This document shows, piece after piece, positions 47,155 to 56,594 of a DNA stretch of 64,000 nucleotides; position 1 is the stretch's first letter, and every line of letters begins with the position of its first letter. This stretch comes from Dryocola sp051307055. Its GTDB lineage: Bacteria; Pseudomonadota; Gammaproteobacteria; Enterobacterales; Enterobacteriaceae. The stretch lies in NCBI RefSeq assembly GCF_051307055.1, contig NZ_CP149994.1, forward strand, positions 4,340,001 to 4,404,000, written 5' to 3'. The translations under genes were made by a program, and so were the position numbers. Below the pieces are notes generated by a model, which saw only the letters and a program-made list of their open reading frames with translations, was not told the DNA's origin and did no database searches.

Positions 47155-48666
47155 TTATACAGACTCCTGATTCACGCGATTTAGCTTACCGACAGCCGCC
47201 GCCATCAATGTTTCCTGGGTGGCCTCTTCGCGGGTAAACACCCCACCGAGATGGCCCTCATGCATCACCATGATGCGATCGCTCATCCCCAGCACTTCCG
47301 GCATTTCTGACGACACGAGAATGATGCTTAACCCATCGGCTTTAAACTGGTTAATTAACTGATAGATCTCTTTTTTCGCCCCAACGTCGACGCCGCGGGT
47401 CGGTTCATCAAGGATCAGAACTTTTGGCCGCGTCATCAGCCCGCGTGCAATGGCGACTTTTTGCTGGTTGCCGCCGGAAAGCAGGCCAATCGGCTGCTCA
47501 ATTGAAGGGGTTTTGACGTTGAACAGACGGACAAAATCCTGCACCGCCTGCTGCTCATCCTTATGCTTCAGGCTGCCGACGTTGTGGCTGAAATAGCGCA
47601 GCGCGGTTAGCGACATGTTTTCTTTAACCGACATGCCGAGCACCAGCCCATCGCGCTTACGGTCTTCGGAGATATAAACGATGCCGTTCGCCAGGCCATC
47701 CTGCGGAGAACGCGCCACCACTTCCCGACCATCAAGCGCAACATAGCCGCCGGTACGCGGCAGCGCGCCATAAAGCACCTTCATTAATTCTGTACGGCCT
47801 GCACCCATCAGCCCGGCAACGCCAAGGATCTCGCCTTTACGTAAGCTAAAGCTGACGTCATTCACGCCAGGCCCGGAAAGATTATCGACACGCAGTCGAA
47901 CATCGCCCGGCTCTTTATTCAGCCGCGGGTACTGATCTTCAAGCTTGCGCCCAACCATCATTTCAATCAGTGAATCTTCGGTGAGCGTCGCCACTTCGCG
48001 TTCGGCAATAAACTGACCGTCGCGGAAGACCGTCACGTCATCGCAGATTTCGAAAATCTCTTTCATGCGGTGGGAGATATAGACGATGCCGCGCCCCTGA
48101 GCCTTCAGCTCGCGGATAACGCGGAACAGAGATTCTGTTTCGGTATCGGTCAGCGCATCGGTAGGTTCATCCATGACGATGACTTTTGATTCAAAGCTCA
48201 GCACCTTGGCTATCTCAACCATCTGCTGATCGCCAATCGACAGATCGCCCACCAGCTTCTGGCTATTAAAGCGCAGGTTCAGCTTCGCTAAAAGCCTGTC
48301 CGCCTCGGCATACATCTTCTTCCATTCGATCCTGCCGAAGCGGTTCACGAACTCCCGTCCGAGGAAGATATTTTCCGCGATGCTGAGCTGCGGGATCAGG
48401 TTGAGTTCCTGATGAATGATGCCGATGCCCGCTTCCTGTGAGGATTTGGGGCCGTTAAAGGTGGTTTCCTGGCCCAGCCATAACAGCGAACCGGCATCGC
48501 GTTGATAAATGCCGGTCAACACTTTCATCATAGTGGATTTGCCCGCGCCGTTTTCACCCACCAGCGCCATCACGCGCCCCGGATAGACGTTCAGCGCGGC
48601 GCCGGAAAGGGCTTTTACGCCAGGGAAAGATTTATCGATCCCTTTTAACTGCAGTAAGGGTTTCAT
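47155..48666 (-). CDS. rbsA: Ribose ABC transporter ATP-binding protein
   Basis: 503 residues, two fused ATPase domains as in the sugar ABC type. The first has Walker A GENGAGKSTMMKVLTG (about residue 37), the LSIGDQQMVEIAKVLS signature and Walker B VIVMDEPTDAL. The second is degenerate at Walker A (GLMGAGRTELMKVL) but keeps LSGGNQQKVAIARGL. It drives ribose import with RbsBC. Confidence 0.97.
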   Translation of the reverse strand: MKPLLQLKGIDKSFPGVKALSGAALNVYPGRVMALVGENGAGKSTMMKVLTGIYQRDAGSLLWLGQETTFNGPKSSQEAGIGIIHQELNLIPQLSIAENIFLGREFVNRFGRIEWKKMYAEADRLLAKLNLRFNSQKLVGDLSIGDQQMVEIAKVLSFESKVIVMDEPTDALTDTETESLFRVIRELKAQGRGIVYISHRMKEIFEICDDVTVFRDGQFIAEREVATLTEDSLIEMMVGRKLEDQYPRLNKEPGDVRLRVDNLSGPGVNDVSFSLRKGEILGVAGLMGAGRTELMKVLYGALPRTGGYVALDGREVVARSPQDGLANGIVYISEDRKRDGLVLGMSVKENMSLTALRYFSHNVGSLKHKDEQQAVQDFVRLFNVKTPSIEQPIGLLSGGNQQKVAIARGLMTRPKVLILDEPTRGVDVGAKKEIYQLINQFKADGLSIILVSSEMPEVLGMSDRIMVMHEGHLGGVFTREEATQETLMAAAVGKLNRVNQESV

Positions 48667-48673
48667 GCCGGCC

Positions 48674-49093
48674 TCAGAAATTTACGCCAGCACAGAGAAT
48701 GATATTCGCATACGGGGAACACTCCCCGCTGCGAATAACCGCATGTGCATCAGCGGTGTGCTTCTTGAACTGTTCATGACTGATATAGCGAACAGCAATG
48801 GTATTTCCCTGGTGTTGTTGCAGTTGCCCGATGTGTTTGAGCAACGTTTCGTGGAGCTCTGGATTATATTGTTGAATTTCCTGAGCGAGGATCGCGGATT
48901 CAACCTGCATCTCTTGCGTTACGACATCAACGACCTGCATAAAACCCGGCACGCCGTGAGTCAGAGCCAAATCAATACGCTGCGTACTACGCGGAATTGG
49001 CAATCCGGCATCGGCTACCACCAGCGTGTCGGTGTGGCCAAGACGCGAAATCACGGATGAGATATCAGCGTTGAGAACGGTACCTTTTTTCAT
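48674..49093 (-). CDS. rbsD: D-ribose pyranase
   Basis: 139 residues, same length as E. coli RbsD. It interconverts beta-pyranose and beta-furanose ribose so that ribokinase can use it. The catalytic histidine is in ISRLGHTDTLVVADAG (about residue 20), and the C-terminal GECSPYANIILCAGV is conserved. First gene of the operon. Confidence 0.97.
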   Translation of the reverse strand: MKKGTVLNADISSVISRLGHTDTLVVADAGLPIPRSTQRIDLALTHGVPGFMQVVDVVTQEMQVESAILAQEIQQYNPELHETLLKHIGQLQQHQGNTIAVRYISHEQFKKHTADAHAVIRSGECSPYANIILCAGVNF

Positions 49094-49107
49094 TTTCTTA
49101 CTCCACT

Positions 49108-49123
49108 AGCGAAACGTTTCGCT
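49108..49123 (-). promoter_or_regulatory. RbsR operator 1 of the ribose operon
   Basis: AGCGAAACGTTTCGCT, a perfect 16-bp palindrome 15 bases upstream of rbsD, identical to the E. coli rbs operator core. Confidence 0.9.
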
Positions 49124-49177
49124 GATGGGGAGTGTAAGAAATATAGCGGCGATAAAACAACCATGAGGTTATGAAAA

Positions 49178-49201
49178 TGTGATCGCTATCGAAACGTTTC
49201 G
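49178..49201 (-). promoter_or_regulatory. Second RbsR-like palindrome with adjoining CRP-like half-site
   Basis: CGAAACGTTTCG (49190-49201) repeats the core of operator 1, 80 bases upstream of it, beside TGTGA (49178-49182). A second operator could loop with the first or compete with CRP. Inferred. Confidence 0.6.
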
Positions 49202-49320
49202 CCAGTAATGTTCCGCACGGCAAAAACGAGAGCGTGTTCAGCAATAAAATGGAAGCAGGAATCAAAAAAGAGAAGATGTCAGGGAAAATCCCTTCACTGA
49301 TACTTTATGTGGTTAAGCAA

Positions 49321-49352
49321 AAAAGCCAGAAGACCACGGTTTTCTGGCTTTT
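49321..49352. terminator. Terminator of kup
   Basis: AAAAGCCAGAA and TTCTGGCTTTT, a perfect 11-bp stem with a 10-base loop, 40 bases after the kup stop on the minus strand. It isolates kup from the rbs promoter region. Confidence 0.9.
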
Positions 49353-49391
49353 TCCCACCATGACGCCCCTTCGAATGAAGAGGCTTTGGCG

Positions 49392-51260
49392 TTAAATCTC
49401 GACCTGGGTGCCCAGTTCGATAACCCTGTTTGGCGGGATCTCAAACTGGTCCGGCGCCCGCAGGGCATTGCGCTGAAGCGCAAGGAACAGCTTGCCGCGC
49501 AGACGCAGATACCATGGCCGTTTGCCGATGATCAGCGACTCGTGGGACATAAAGAAAGAGGTCTCCGACATTCGGCAGCTTAACCCTTCCAGGCCGCAGC
49601 GGTGGAAAATCTCTTCCACGTTTGGCGTTTCACGCCAGCCGTAGCTCGCCACCACGCGCCAGAAGGTTGGCGAAAGCTGCTCGATAGCGACGCGTTTCAC
49701 GTTATGCACGTAAGGCGCATCCTCTGTTCGCAGCGTCAGAAGCACCACCCGTTCATGCAGCACTTTGTTGTGCTTCAGATTATGAAGCATCGCAAAAGGG
49801 ATGACGTTCAGGGCACGGGACATATATACCGCCGTGCCAGGAACGCGTACCGGCGGCGATTTCTCCAGTGAGACGATCATCGCTTCCAGAGAGTTGCCGT
49901 GTTCATGCATGCGTCTGAGCAGACGGAAACGCTCGCTCTTCCAGGTGGTCATGATGATAAACATCACCAGAGCCAGACAAAGCGGGAGCCAGCCGCCGGA
50001 GAATATCTTGATGACGTTGGCCGAAAACAGCGGAATATCGATACACAGGAAACCAACGCCCATCAGCAGGACGGCAATCTTGTTCCACTGCCAGTTTTTG
50101 CGCGCCACGGTGCACAAGAGGAGAGAGGTCAGCACCATAGTGCCGGTTACCGCGATCCCGTAGGCCGCCGCCAGGTTGCTGGAATGCTCGAAGCTGACGA
50201 TCACAATCACCACGGAGATATAGAGGATCCAGTTAATCGCCGGAACGTAAATCTGCCCGGACTCCATTTCCGAGGTGTGGATAATGCGCATTGGCGACAG
50301 ATAGCCCAGACGAACCGCCTGCCGGGTCAGCGAGAAGACGCCGGAAATAACCGCCTGCGAGGCGATAACCGTAGCGAGCGTAGCCAGAATCATCAGAGGA
50401 ACAAGCGCCCAGTCGGGCGCCAGCAGGAAGAAGGGGTTTTTAATCGCTTCCGGCGTTTTCAGCAGCAGCGCGCCCTGGCCAAAATAGTTCAGCACCAGCG
50501 ACGGCAGCACCACGGTAAACCACGCAATGCGGATCGGAAACTTACCAAAGTGTCCCATATCCGCATACAGCGCTTCCACGCCGGTAATCGACAGCACGAC
50601 GGCGCCAAGCGCAAAGAATGAAACCGTTTTATATTCCACGAAGAAATGCACCGCCCATGCCGGGTTCAGCGCCTGAAGCACTTCCGGATTAGCGAGGATG
50701 CTGCGTGCGCCCAGCACGGCCAGCACCAGGAACCAGAGCAGCATCACCGGCGCGAACAGCTTGCCCACCATGCCCGTACCGTGTTTCTGAATAATGAACA
50801 GCAGCGTCAGGACAATTATCGACAGCGGAACGATATAGGTATCAAGCTGCGGCGCGGCTATTTCAAGCCCTTCAATGGCCGACATCACCGATATCGCCGG
50901 GGTTATCACTACCTCGCCATAGAAGAAGCTGCCGCCGATCAAGCCCATGATCACCAGCACCGAGGTCATTTTCGCTGAGGTGTTACGCCCCGCCAGCGAC
51001 ATCAGCGTTAAAATACCGCCCTCACCGGCGTTATCCGCCCGCATGACGAAAGTAAGGTATTTCACGGAGACGACTAAAATCAGCAGCCAGAAAATCAAAG
51101 ATAAAAAGCCGAAGACGGCTTCGCGTTCGACACCAAACCCGAACTGACCGGAAAGACATTCCCGGAGAGTATAAAGCGGGCTGGTACCAATATCCCCGTA
51201 CACCACACCAATTGCAGCCAGCGTAATCGCCGGCAAGGATTGTTTATTATCAGCGCTCAT
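49392..51260 (-). CDS. kup: Low-affinity potassium uptake permease Kup
   Basis: 622 residues, as in E. coli. Twelve membrane helices begin with AITLAAIGVVYGDIGTSPLY, the family signature, and a C-terminal cytoplasmic domain of about 170 residues follows. Proton-coupled K+ (and Cs+) uptake, important in acid or hyperosmotic conditions. It lies upstream of rbsD in the same orientation and is divergent from ravA. Confidence 0.98.
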   Translation of the reverse strand: MSADNKQSLPAITLAAIGVVYGDIGTSPLYTLRECLSGQFGFGVEREAVFGFLSLIFWLLILVVSVKYLTFVMRADNAGEGGILTLMSLAGRNTSAKMTSVLVIMGLIGGSFFYGEVVITPAISVMSAIEGLEIAAPQLDTYIVPLSIIVLTLLFIIQKHGTGMVGKLFAPVMLLWFLVLAVLGARSILANPEVLQALNPAWAVHFFVEYKTVSFFALGAVVLSITGVEALYADMGHFGKFPIRIAWFTVVLPSLVLNYFGQGALLLKTPEAIKNPFFLLAPDWALVPLMILATLATVIASQAVISGVFSLTRQAVRLGYLSPMRIIHTSEMESGQIYVPAINWILYISVVIVIVSFEHSSNLAAAYGIAVTGTMVLTSLLLCTVARKNWQWNKIAVLLMGVGFLCIDIPLFSANVIKIFSGGWLPLCLALVMFIIMTTWKSERFRLLRRMHEHGNSLEAMIVSLEKSPPVRVPGTAVYMSRALNVIPFAMLHNLKHNKVLHERVVLLTLRTEDAPYVHNVKRVAIEQLSPTFWRVVASYGWRETPNVEEIFHRCGLEGLSCRMSETSFFMSHESLIIGKRPWYLRLRGKLFLALQRNALRAPDQFEIPPNRVIELGTQVEI

Positions 51261-51485
51261 AGACTAATCTTTTGTTGGAATCCTGAAAGCGTGTGCTTAG
51301 TCCCTTGGCCCACAAAAAGGCGCACAGTATGCACGATAACGGCGGAAATCGTACCCTTAAATGCAGTTGGCTTAACTTAGGTCAGAGAAAAAAGGTCAGG
51401 TCATCAATCCGTTAACGGGCTTAAGCAGAAGCGATATACTCGCCTTCCCGCACAGCGATAACCACGTAAGGACGCAAAGCTAATT

Positions 51486-52979
51486 ATGGCGCAATCACAT
51501 TTATTGGCGGAAAGAATTTCTCGACTCAGCCTGTCGCTTGAAAAAGGACTTTTTGAGCGTCAGCACGCCATCCGGCTTTGCCTGCTGGCGGCACTGAGCG
51601 GGGAGAGCGTTTTTTTATTAGGGCCGCCGGGAATAGCAAAGAGCCTGATTGCTCGCCGCCTTAAGTTTGCCTTCAGGCAAGCCCGTGCTTTTGAATATCT
51701 GATGACGCGCTTTTCCACACCGGAAGAAGTCTTCGGGCCGCTTTCTATTCAGGCGCTAAAAGATGAGGGGCGCTACGAGCGTCTCACCGCAGGATATCTG
51801 CCGGAAGCGGAAATTGTCTTTCTCGATGAGATCTGGAAGGCGGGGCCGGCCATTCTTAACACCTTACTGACCGCCATCAATGAACGCCGCTTCAGAAACG
51901 GGGCCAACGAAGAGAAAATCCCGATGCGTCTGCTGGTGGCCGCTTCCAATGAACTCCCCGAAGCCGACAGCAGCCTTGAAGCTTTATATGACCGCATGCT
52001 GATCCGCCTGTGGCTCGATAAAGTGCAGGAGAAGGGGAATTTCCGCTCGATGCTCGTCAGCCAGCAGGATGAAAACGAAAACCCCGTGGCGGAAAGCCTG
52101 CAGGTGAGCGATGAAGAGTATTTCACCTGGCAGCAGGAGATCGGCAAAGTCGCTCTGCCTGACGATGTCTTTGAGCTGATATTCATCCTGCGCCAGCAGC
52201 TTGATGAGCTACCGGGCGCGCCTTATGTTTCCGACCGGCGCTGGAAAAAAGCGATTCGCCTGCTGCAGGCCAGCGCCTTTTTCAGCGGCCGGACCGTTGT
52301 CGCGCCCATCGATCTGATTCTGTTAAAAGACTGCCTGTGGCACGACACCGCCGCCATGAACCTGATGCAACAGCAGCTGGAAATATTGATGACCGGGAAG
52401 GCCTGGCAGCAGCACGCGATGCTCAGCAAGCTCGGGACTATCATTCAGCGCCGCATCCAGGCGCAACAGCAGCACAGCGACCGGGAAGCCGTTACCGTAA
52501 GCAAGCAGAGCGGGATGTTCAGCCGTCGCCCGCACTACCAGCTTCCCGATTATCTCTCCGGGGAATCTCTGACGTTACTGCTTCAGCAGCCGCTGAAACT
52601 GCATGATATAGAAGTTATCCACGTCGCGATAAACCGCGAGTCGTTGGCCCTGTGGCTGGAAAAAGGTGGAGAAATTCGCGGAAAGCTTAACGGCATTGGC
52701 TTTGCCCAGTCGCTGAACCTGGAAGTGGACGCCACGCAGCATCTGGTTATCAGGGATGTCAGCATGCAGGGAACCCGGCTGGTGGTGCCGGGCAAACAGC
52801 AGCAGGGCATGCCGGATGAGATCAAACAGCAGTTCGACGATCTTGAAGCTTCTCTTCACCAGCAGCACGAGCGTTTTAACGATCGGCAAAAATGCTTGTT
52901 TATCCAGAATGAGTGGCTGGGCAAGATCGAAGCCAGCCTGCAGGATGTCGCCGCACAGATCAAAGAGGCCCGGCAATAA
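51486..52979 (+). CDS. ravA: MoxR-family AAA+ ATPase RavA
   Basis: 497 residues. Walker A GPPGIAKSLI (about residue 48) and Walker B IVFLDEIWKAGPAIL (about residue 110) are intact, with sensor 1 in LVAASNELPEAD. The C-terminal third includes the LARA domain that binds the lysine decarboxylase LdcI in E. coli. With ViaA it acts on respiratory complexes and aminoglycoside sensitivity. Start behind AAGGACG; a -10-like GATATACT precedes it. Ends on the first base of viaA. Confidence 0.96.
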   Translation: MAQSHLLAERISRLSLSLEKGLFERQHAIRLCLLAALSGESVFLLGPPGIAKSLIARRLKFAFRQARAFEYLMTRFSTPEEVFGPLSIQALKDEGRYERLTAGYLPEAEIVFLDEIWKAGPAILNTLLTAINERRFRNGANEEKIPMRLLVAASNELPEADSSLEALYDRMLIRLWLDKVQEKGNFRSMLVSQQDENENPVAESLQVSDEEYFTWQQEIGKVALPDDVFELIFILRQQLDELPGAPYVSDRRWKKAIRLLQASAFFSGRTVVAPIDLILLKDCLWHDTAAMNLMQQQLEILMTGKAWQQHAMLSKLGTIIQRRIQAQQQHSDREAVTVSKQSGMFSRRPHYQLPDYLSGESLTLLLQQPLKLHDIEVIHVAINRESLALWLEKGGEIRGKLNGIGFAQSLNLEVDATQHLVIRDVSMQGTRLVVPGKQQQGMPDEIKQQFDDLEASLHQQHERFNDRQKCLFIQNEWLGKIEASLQDVAAQIKEARQ

Positions 52980-54430
52980 TGCTGAGCCTGGAGACGCTCG
53001 ACGTTATTCTCGCTATCAGCGAAGGCGAAATGATAGAAGAGATGATACTGACGTTGCTGGCCGCTCCCCAGCTGGCCGTCTTCTTTGAAAAATTCCCACG
53101 GCTTAAAAATGCTGTCACGCAGGACATTCCACGCTGGCGGGAGCTGCTCAGGGCCAGGATCCATGACGCTAAAGTGCCGCCGGAGCTGGCAAGCGAGGTG
53201 CTGTGCTATCAGGAAAGCCAGCTGCTCACTACCAGCCAGCTTATCGTAAAGCAGCCTGAAATACTGGCGCTGTTAAAGCGCGTCAATTCCCCTTTCTTTG
53301 GGCAAGCACAGGCGCTGGTGGCAGAGCATCCTCATTTTACCCCGGCGCAGCAAACCCTGTTTCTGCAGCGCTGGCGTCTGAGCCTGATCGTTCAGGCAAC
53401 CTCGCTAAACCAGCAACTGCTTGAAGACGAGCGCGATCGATTGCTGGCGGAAGTGCAGGCTCGCCTGGCGTTAAGCGGCCAGCTGGAACCCGCGTTGTCA
53501 GAAAACGATAACGCAGCCAGCCGGCTGTGGGATATGAGCGCCGGGGCGCTTCAGCGCGGCGACTACCAGTTAATCGTGCAGTACGGCGAGTTTCTCGCCA
53601 GCCAGCCTGAATTGATGAAGCTGGCTGAACAACTCGGGCGCTCGAAAGAGGCTAAAGCCGTGCCGAGAAAAGATTCTCCCATGGAGAGCTGGCGCATAAT
53701 GGTGCGCGAACCGGCCACGGTGCCTGAACAGGTAGACGGCCTGCAGCGCAGCGACGATATTCTGCGACTGTTGCCGCCGGAGCTGGCGACGCTTGGCATT
53801 ACCGAACTGGAGTTTGAGTTCTACCGCAGGCTGGTGGAAAAGCAGCTGCTGACCTATCGCCTGCACGGCGACGCCTGGCGGGAAAAAGTAGTTGAGCGCC
53901 CCGTCGCTCATCAGGATTTCGATGAGCAGCCGCGCGGCCCGTTTATCGTCTGCGTGGACACGTCCGGCTCAATGGGCGGCTTCAATGAACAGTGCGCCAA
54001 GGCGTTCTGTCTTGCCCTTATGCGCATCGCGCTTGCCGATAACCGTCGCTGCTTCATTATGCTGTTTTCCAGCGAAGTAGTTCGCTACGAGGTTTGCGGA
54101 CGCGACGGCATTGAGCAGGCCATCCGTTTCCTCAGCCAGCGTTTTCGTGGCGGCACCGATCTGGCAAGCTGCTTTCGGGCAATAGTCGAGAAAATGCAGG
54201 GCAGCGAATGGTTCGATGCCGACGCGGTGGTGATTTCAGATTTTATCGCCCAGCGGCTGCCGGATGAGGTAATAAACAAGGTGAAGGGATTACGGCAGGC
54301 TCATCAGCACCGTTTTCATGCGGTGGCGATGTCAGGCCACGGCAAACCCGGCATCATGCGCATTTTCGATCATATCTGGCGCTTTGATACCGGGATGCGT
54401 AGCCGCCTGCTGCGGCGCTGGCAGCGCTAA
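52979..54430 (+). CDS. viaA: VWA-domain protein ViaA, partner of RavA
   Basis: 483 residues from the ATG at 52979, overlapping the ravA stop (TAATG); longer upstream frames lie inside ravA. The C-terminal von Willebrand A domain carries the MIDAS motif DTSGSMGG (about residue 325), with later MIDAS residues in FRGGTDLAS and DFIAQ. The N-terminal helical domain binds RavA. Convergent with asnA, with a 3-base gap. Confidence 0.96.
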   Translation: MLSLETLDVILAISEGEMIEEMILTLLAAPQLAVFFEKFPRLKNAVTQDIPRWRELLRARIHDAKVPPELASEVLCYQESQLLTTSQLIVKQPEILALLKRVNSPFFGQAQALVAEHPHFTPAQQTLFLQRWRLSLIVQATSLNQQLLEDERDRLLAEVQARLALSGQLEPALSENDNAASRLWDMSAGALQRGDYQLIVQYGEFLASQPELMKLAEQLGRSKEAKAVPRKDSPMESWRIMVREPATVPEQVDGLQRSDDILRLLPPELATLGITELEFEFYRRLVEKQLLTYRLHGDAWREKVVERPVAHQDFDEQPRGPFIVCVDTSGSMGGFNEQCAKAFCLALMRIALADNRRCFIMLFSSEVVRYEVCGRDGIEQAIRFLSQRFRGGTDLASCFRAIVEKMQGSEWFDADAVVISDFIAQRLPDEVINKVKGLRQAHQHRFHAVAMSGHGKPGIMRIFDHIWRFDTGMRSRLLRRWQR

Positions 54431-54433
54431 GGC

Positions 54434-55426
54434 TTACAGCAGAGCGTCGACCTTAGCCTGAACCTCAGCAGGCCATACGCCGCACTGAACCTGGCCGATG
54501 TGCGGCTGTTGCAGCAGCAGCATGGTCAGACGTGACTGCCCAATCCCGCCGCCGATAGTCTGCGGCATTTCACCCTGCAATAAAGACTGATGCCACTCAA
54601 GCTGCAGACGATCTTCATCACCGGTTGTCGCCAGCTGACGTTTCAGCGCTTCTGCATCCACGCGGATCCCCATGGAAGAAAGCTCAAACGCGTCTTCCAG
54701 CACCGGGTTCCACACCAGAATATCGCCGTTCAGGCCAGAGAAACCGCCTTCGCTGCGGGTTGACCAGTCATCATAATCCGGAGCGCGAACGTCATGGCGT
54801 TTACCGTCGGCCAGCTTGCCGCCGATACCAATCAGGAACACGGCGCCCAGCTCTTTGGCGATAGCGCGTTCGCGCCCTTTTGCATCCAGCTCCGGGAAGC
54901 GCTGCTGCAGCTCTTCGCTGTGAACAAAGTGAATTTGCTCCGGCAGGAACGGCGTGAGGCCATACTGTTCGCTGACCGCGGCTTCCGTCGCTTTCATCGC
55001 CGCCCAGATGCTTTCTACGGTTTGTTTCAGCGTGCCCAGATGGCGTTCGCCGTCACCCATCACACGTTCCCAGTCCCACTGATCCACATAGACGGAGTGG
55101 ATTGGAGTCAGGCGATCTTCGTCGGGGCGCAGGGCTTTCATGTGCGTGTAAAGCCCTTCGCCCGCGCTGAAGTCATGCTGGCCGAGCGTTTTTCTTTTCC
55201 ATTTGGCCAGCGAATGCACCACTTCAAACTGCGCCTCAGGCAAGGTTTTCACCTTCACCTGTACCGCTTTCTCACAGCCGGACAGGTTATCCTGTGTACC
55301 ATCCCCTACGCGGCTGAGAATCGGTGCCTGAACTTCAATCAGACCCAATTTTTCTTCAAGCTGGCGGGAGAAATGGGATTTCACAAAACTAATCTGACGT
55401 TGTTTAGCGATCCAGGCGGTTTTCAT
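54434..55426 (-). CDS. asnA: Aspartate-ammonia ligase (asparagine synthetase A)
   Basis: 330 residues, E. coli length. Makes asparagine from aspartate and ammonia via an aspartyl-AMP intermediate; its fold resembles class II aminoacyl-tRNA synthetases. Conserved blocks: VGDGTQDNLSGCEKAV, IHSVYVDQWDWERV and GGGIGQSRLTMLLLQQ (motif 3-like). It is divergent from its activator asnC across about 158 bases that should hold AsnC sites. Confidence 0.98.
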   Translation of the reverse strand: MKTAWIAKQRQISFVKSHFSRQLEEKLGLIEVQAPILSRVGDGTQDNLSGCEKAVQVKVKTLPEAQFEVVHSLAKWKRKTLGQHDFSAGEGLYTHMKALRPDEDRLTPIHSVYVDQWDWERVMGDGERHLGTLKQTVESIWAAMKATEAAVSEQYGLTPFLPEQIHFVHSEELQQRFPELDAKGRERAIAKELGAVFLIGIGGKLADGKRHDVRAPDYDDWSTRSEGGFSGLNGDILVWNPVLEDAFELSSMGIRVDAEALKRQLATTGDEDRLQLEWHQSLLQGEMPQTIGGGIGQSRLTMLLLQQPHIGQVQCGVWPAEVQAKVDALL

Positions 55427-55584
55427 GGCTCTTCTCTTTCGTTGTGTTGTTTCAATAGCGATGATTAAGCAACAGAATGCACCTAACTTTCAATAATCAA
55501 TAATAAAAAAGCCCTTCCTCTTTTTAATCGGCTAATTTAAGGCTATAAAAATTAGCTAATCGTGATTAATCATAGGAAAAAGTG

Positions 55585-56043
55585 ATGGATAATTATCAAA
55601 TCGACAATCTGGATCGCGGCATCCTTGACGCATTGATGGCCAATGCGCGTACGGCCTATGCCGAACTGGCCAAACAATTTGGCGTAAGCCCCGGCACCAT
55701 TCACGTCCGCGTTGAGAAGATGAAGCAGGCAGGAATTATCACCGGCGCGCGTATTGATATCAGCCCTAAGCAGCTGGGTTACGACGTTTGCTGCTTTATC
55801 GGTATTATTTTAAAGAGTGCGAAAGACTACCCCTCCGCGCTGGCAAAACTGGAAAGCCTCGAAGAGGTGACCGAGGCTTACTACACCACCGGCCACTACA
55901 GCATCTTTATTAAGGTGATGTGCCGCTCCATAGATGCGCTGCAGCAGGTACTTATCAACAAGATCCAAACAATCGATGAAATTCAGTCCACCGAGACTTT
56001 GATCTCCCTGCAGAACCCCATTATGCGGACGATCAGGCCATAA
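55585..56043 (+). CDS. asnC: Transcriptional regulator AsnC (Lrp/AsnC family)
   Basis: 152 residues from the ATG at 55585; the GTG just before it is not needed. N-terminal helix-turn-helix (AELAKQFGVSPGTIHVRVEK, residues about 25-45) and C-terminal RAM ligand domain (TGHYSIFIKVMC). It senses asparagine, activates asnA and represses itself. In E. coli its transcription reaches mioC and oriC. Confidence 0.97.
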   Translation: MDNYQIDNLDRGILDALMANARTAYAELAKQFGVSPGTIHVRVEKMKQAGIITGARIDISPKQLGYDVCCFIGIILKSAKDYPSALAKLESLEEVTEAYYTTGHYSIFIKVMCRSIDALQQVLINKIQTIDEIQSTETLISLQNPIMRTIRP

Positions 56044-56064
56044 GGGGTAAATATAATACCCATA

Positions 56065-56073
56065 TTATCCACA
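56065..56073 (+). promoter_or_regulatory. DnaA box in the mioC promoter region
   Basis: TTATCCACA, perfect consensus, 61 bases before the mioC start. In E. coli DnaA represses mioC transcription from an equivalent box. Confidence 0.8.
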
Positions 56074-56133
56074 GGTAGATCGCAGGCCTTACACAGCGTA
56101 CAATACGCCACGACTTATAAAGGCGGGATCGCA

Positions 56134-56583
56134 ATGGCAGACATTACTCTGATTAGTGGCAGCACGCTTGGCAGCGCCGAATATGTGGCTGAACATCTGG
56201 CCGGAAAGCTTGATGAGGCTGGTTTCTCTACCGAAACGCTGCACGGGCCGCTGCTTGAAGATCTGCAGACCAGCGGAGTCTGGCTCATTGTCTCCTCTAC
56301 GCATGGCGCAGGCGATCTGCCGGATAACCTGCAACCGCTTTATGATGCAATAAAGGAAGAGAACCCGGATCTGAGCAACCTTCGCTATGGCGCAGTGGGT
56401 ATCGGCAGCCGGGAATACGATACTTTTTGCGGCGCGATTGAAAAAATCGATGCCCTGCTTAGCGATTGCGGAGCAAAACGAGTGGGCTCTTTACTGAAAG
56501 TGAACATCCTCGATCATGACATTCCTGAAGATCCTGCCGAAGTTTGGGTCGGATCCTGGAAAAATTTACTCCAGGATTTGTAA
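56134..56583 (+). CDS. mioC: Flavoprotein MioC (flavodoxin-like)
   Basis: 149 residues. FMN-binding loops are visible: SGSTLGSAEYVAEHL (phosphate loop, residue 8 on), SSTHGAGDLPDN (about residue 50) and GIGSREYDTFCG. Reported to take part in biotin synthase electron transfer. It is transcribed toward oriC, where transcription can influence initiation. Confidence 0.96.
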   Translation: MADITLISGSTLGSAEYVAEHLAGKLDEAGFSTETLHGPLLEDLQTSGVWLIVSSTHGAGDLPDNLQPLYDAIKEENPDLSNLRYGAVGIGSREYDTFCGAIEKIDALLSDCGAKRVGSLLKVNILDHDIPEDPAEVWVGSWKNLLQDL

Positions 56584-56594
56584 AGATCGAACTT

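Noticed and set aside
47155..48666. Second ATPase half of RbsA lacking a normal Walker A lysine
   Set aside because: GLMGAGRTEL is the usual degenerate second site of sugar-type ABC ATPases and not a mutation.
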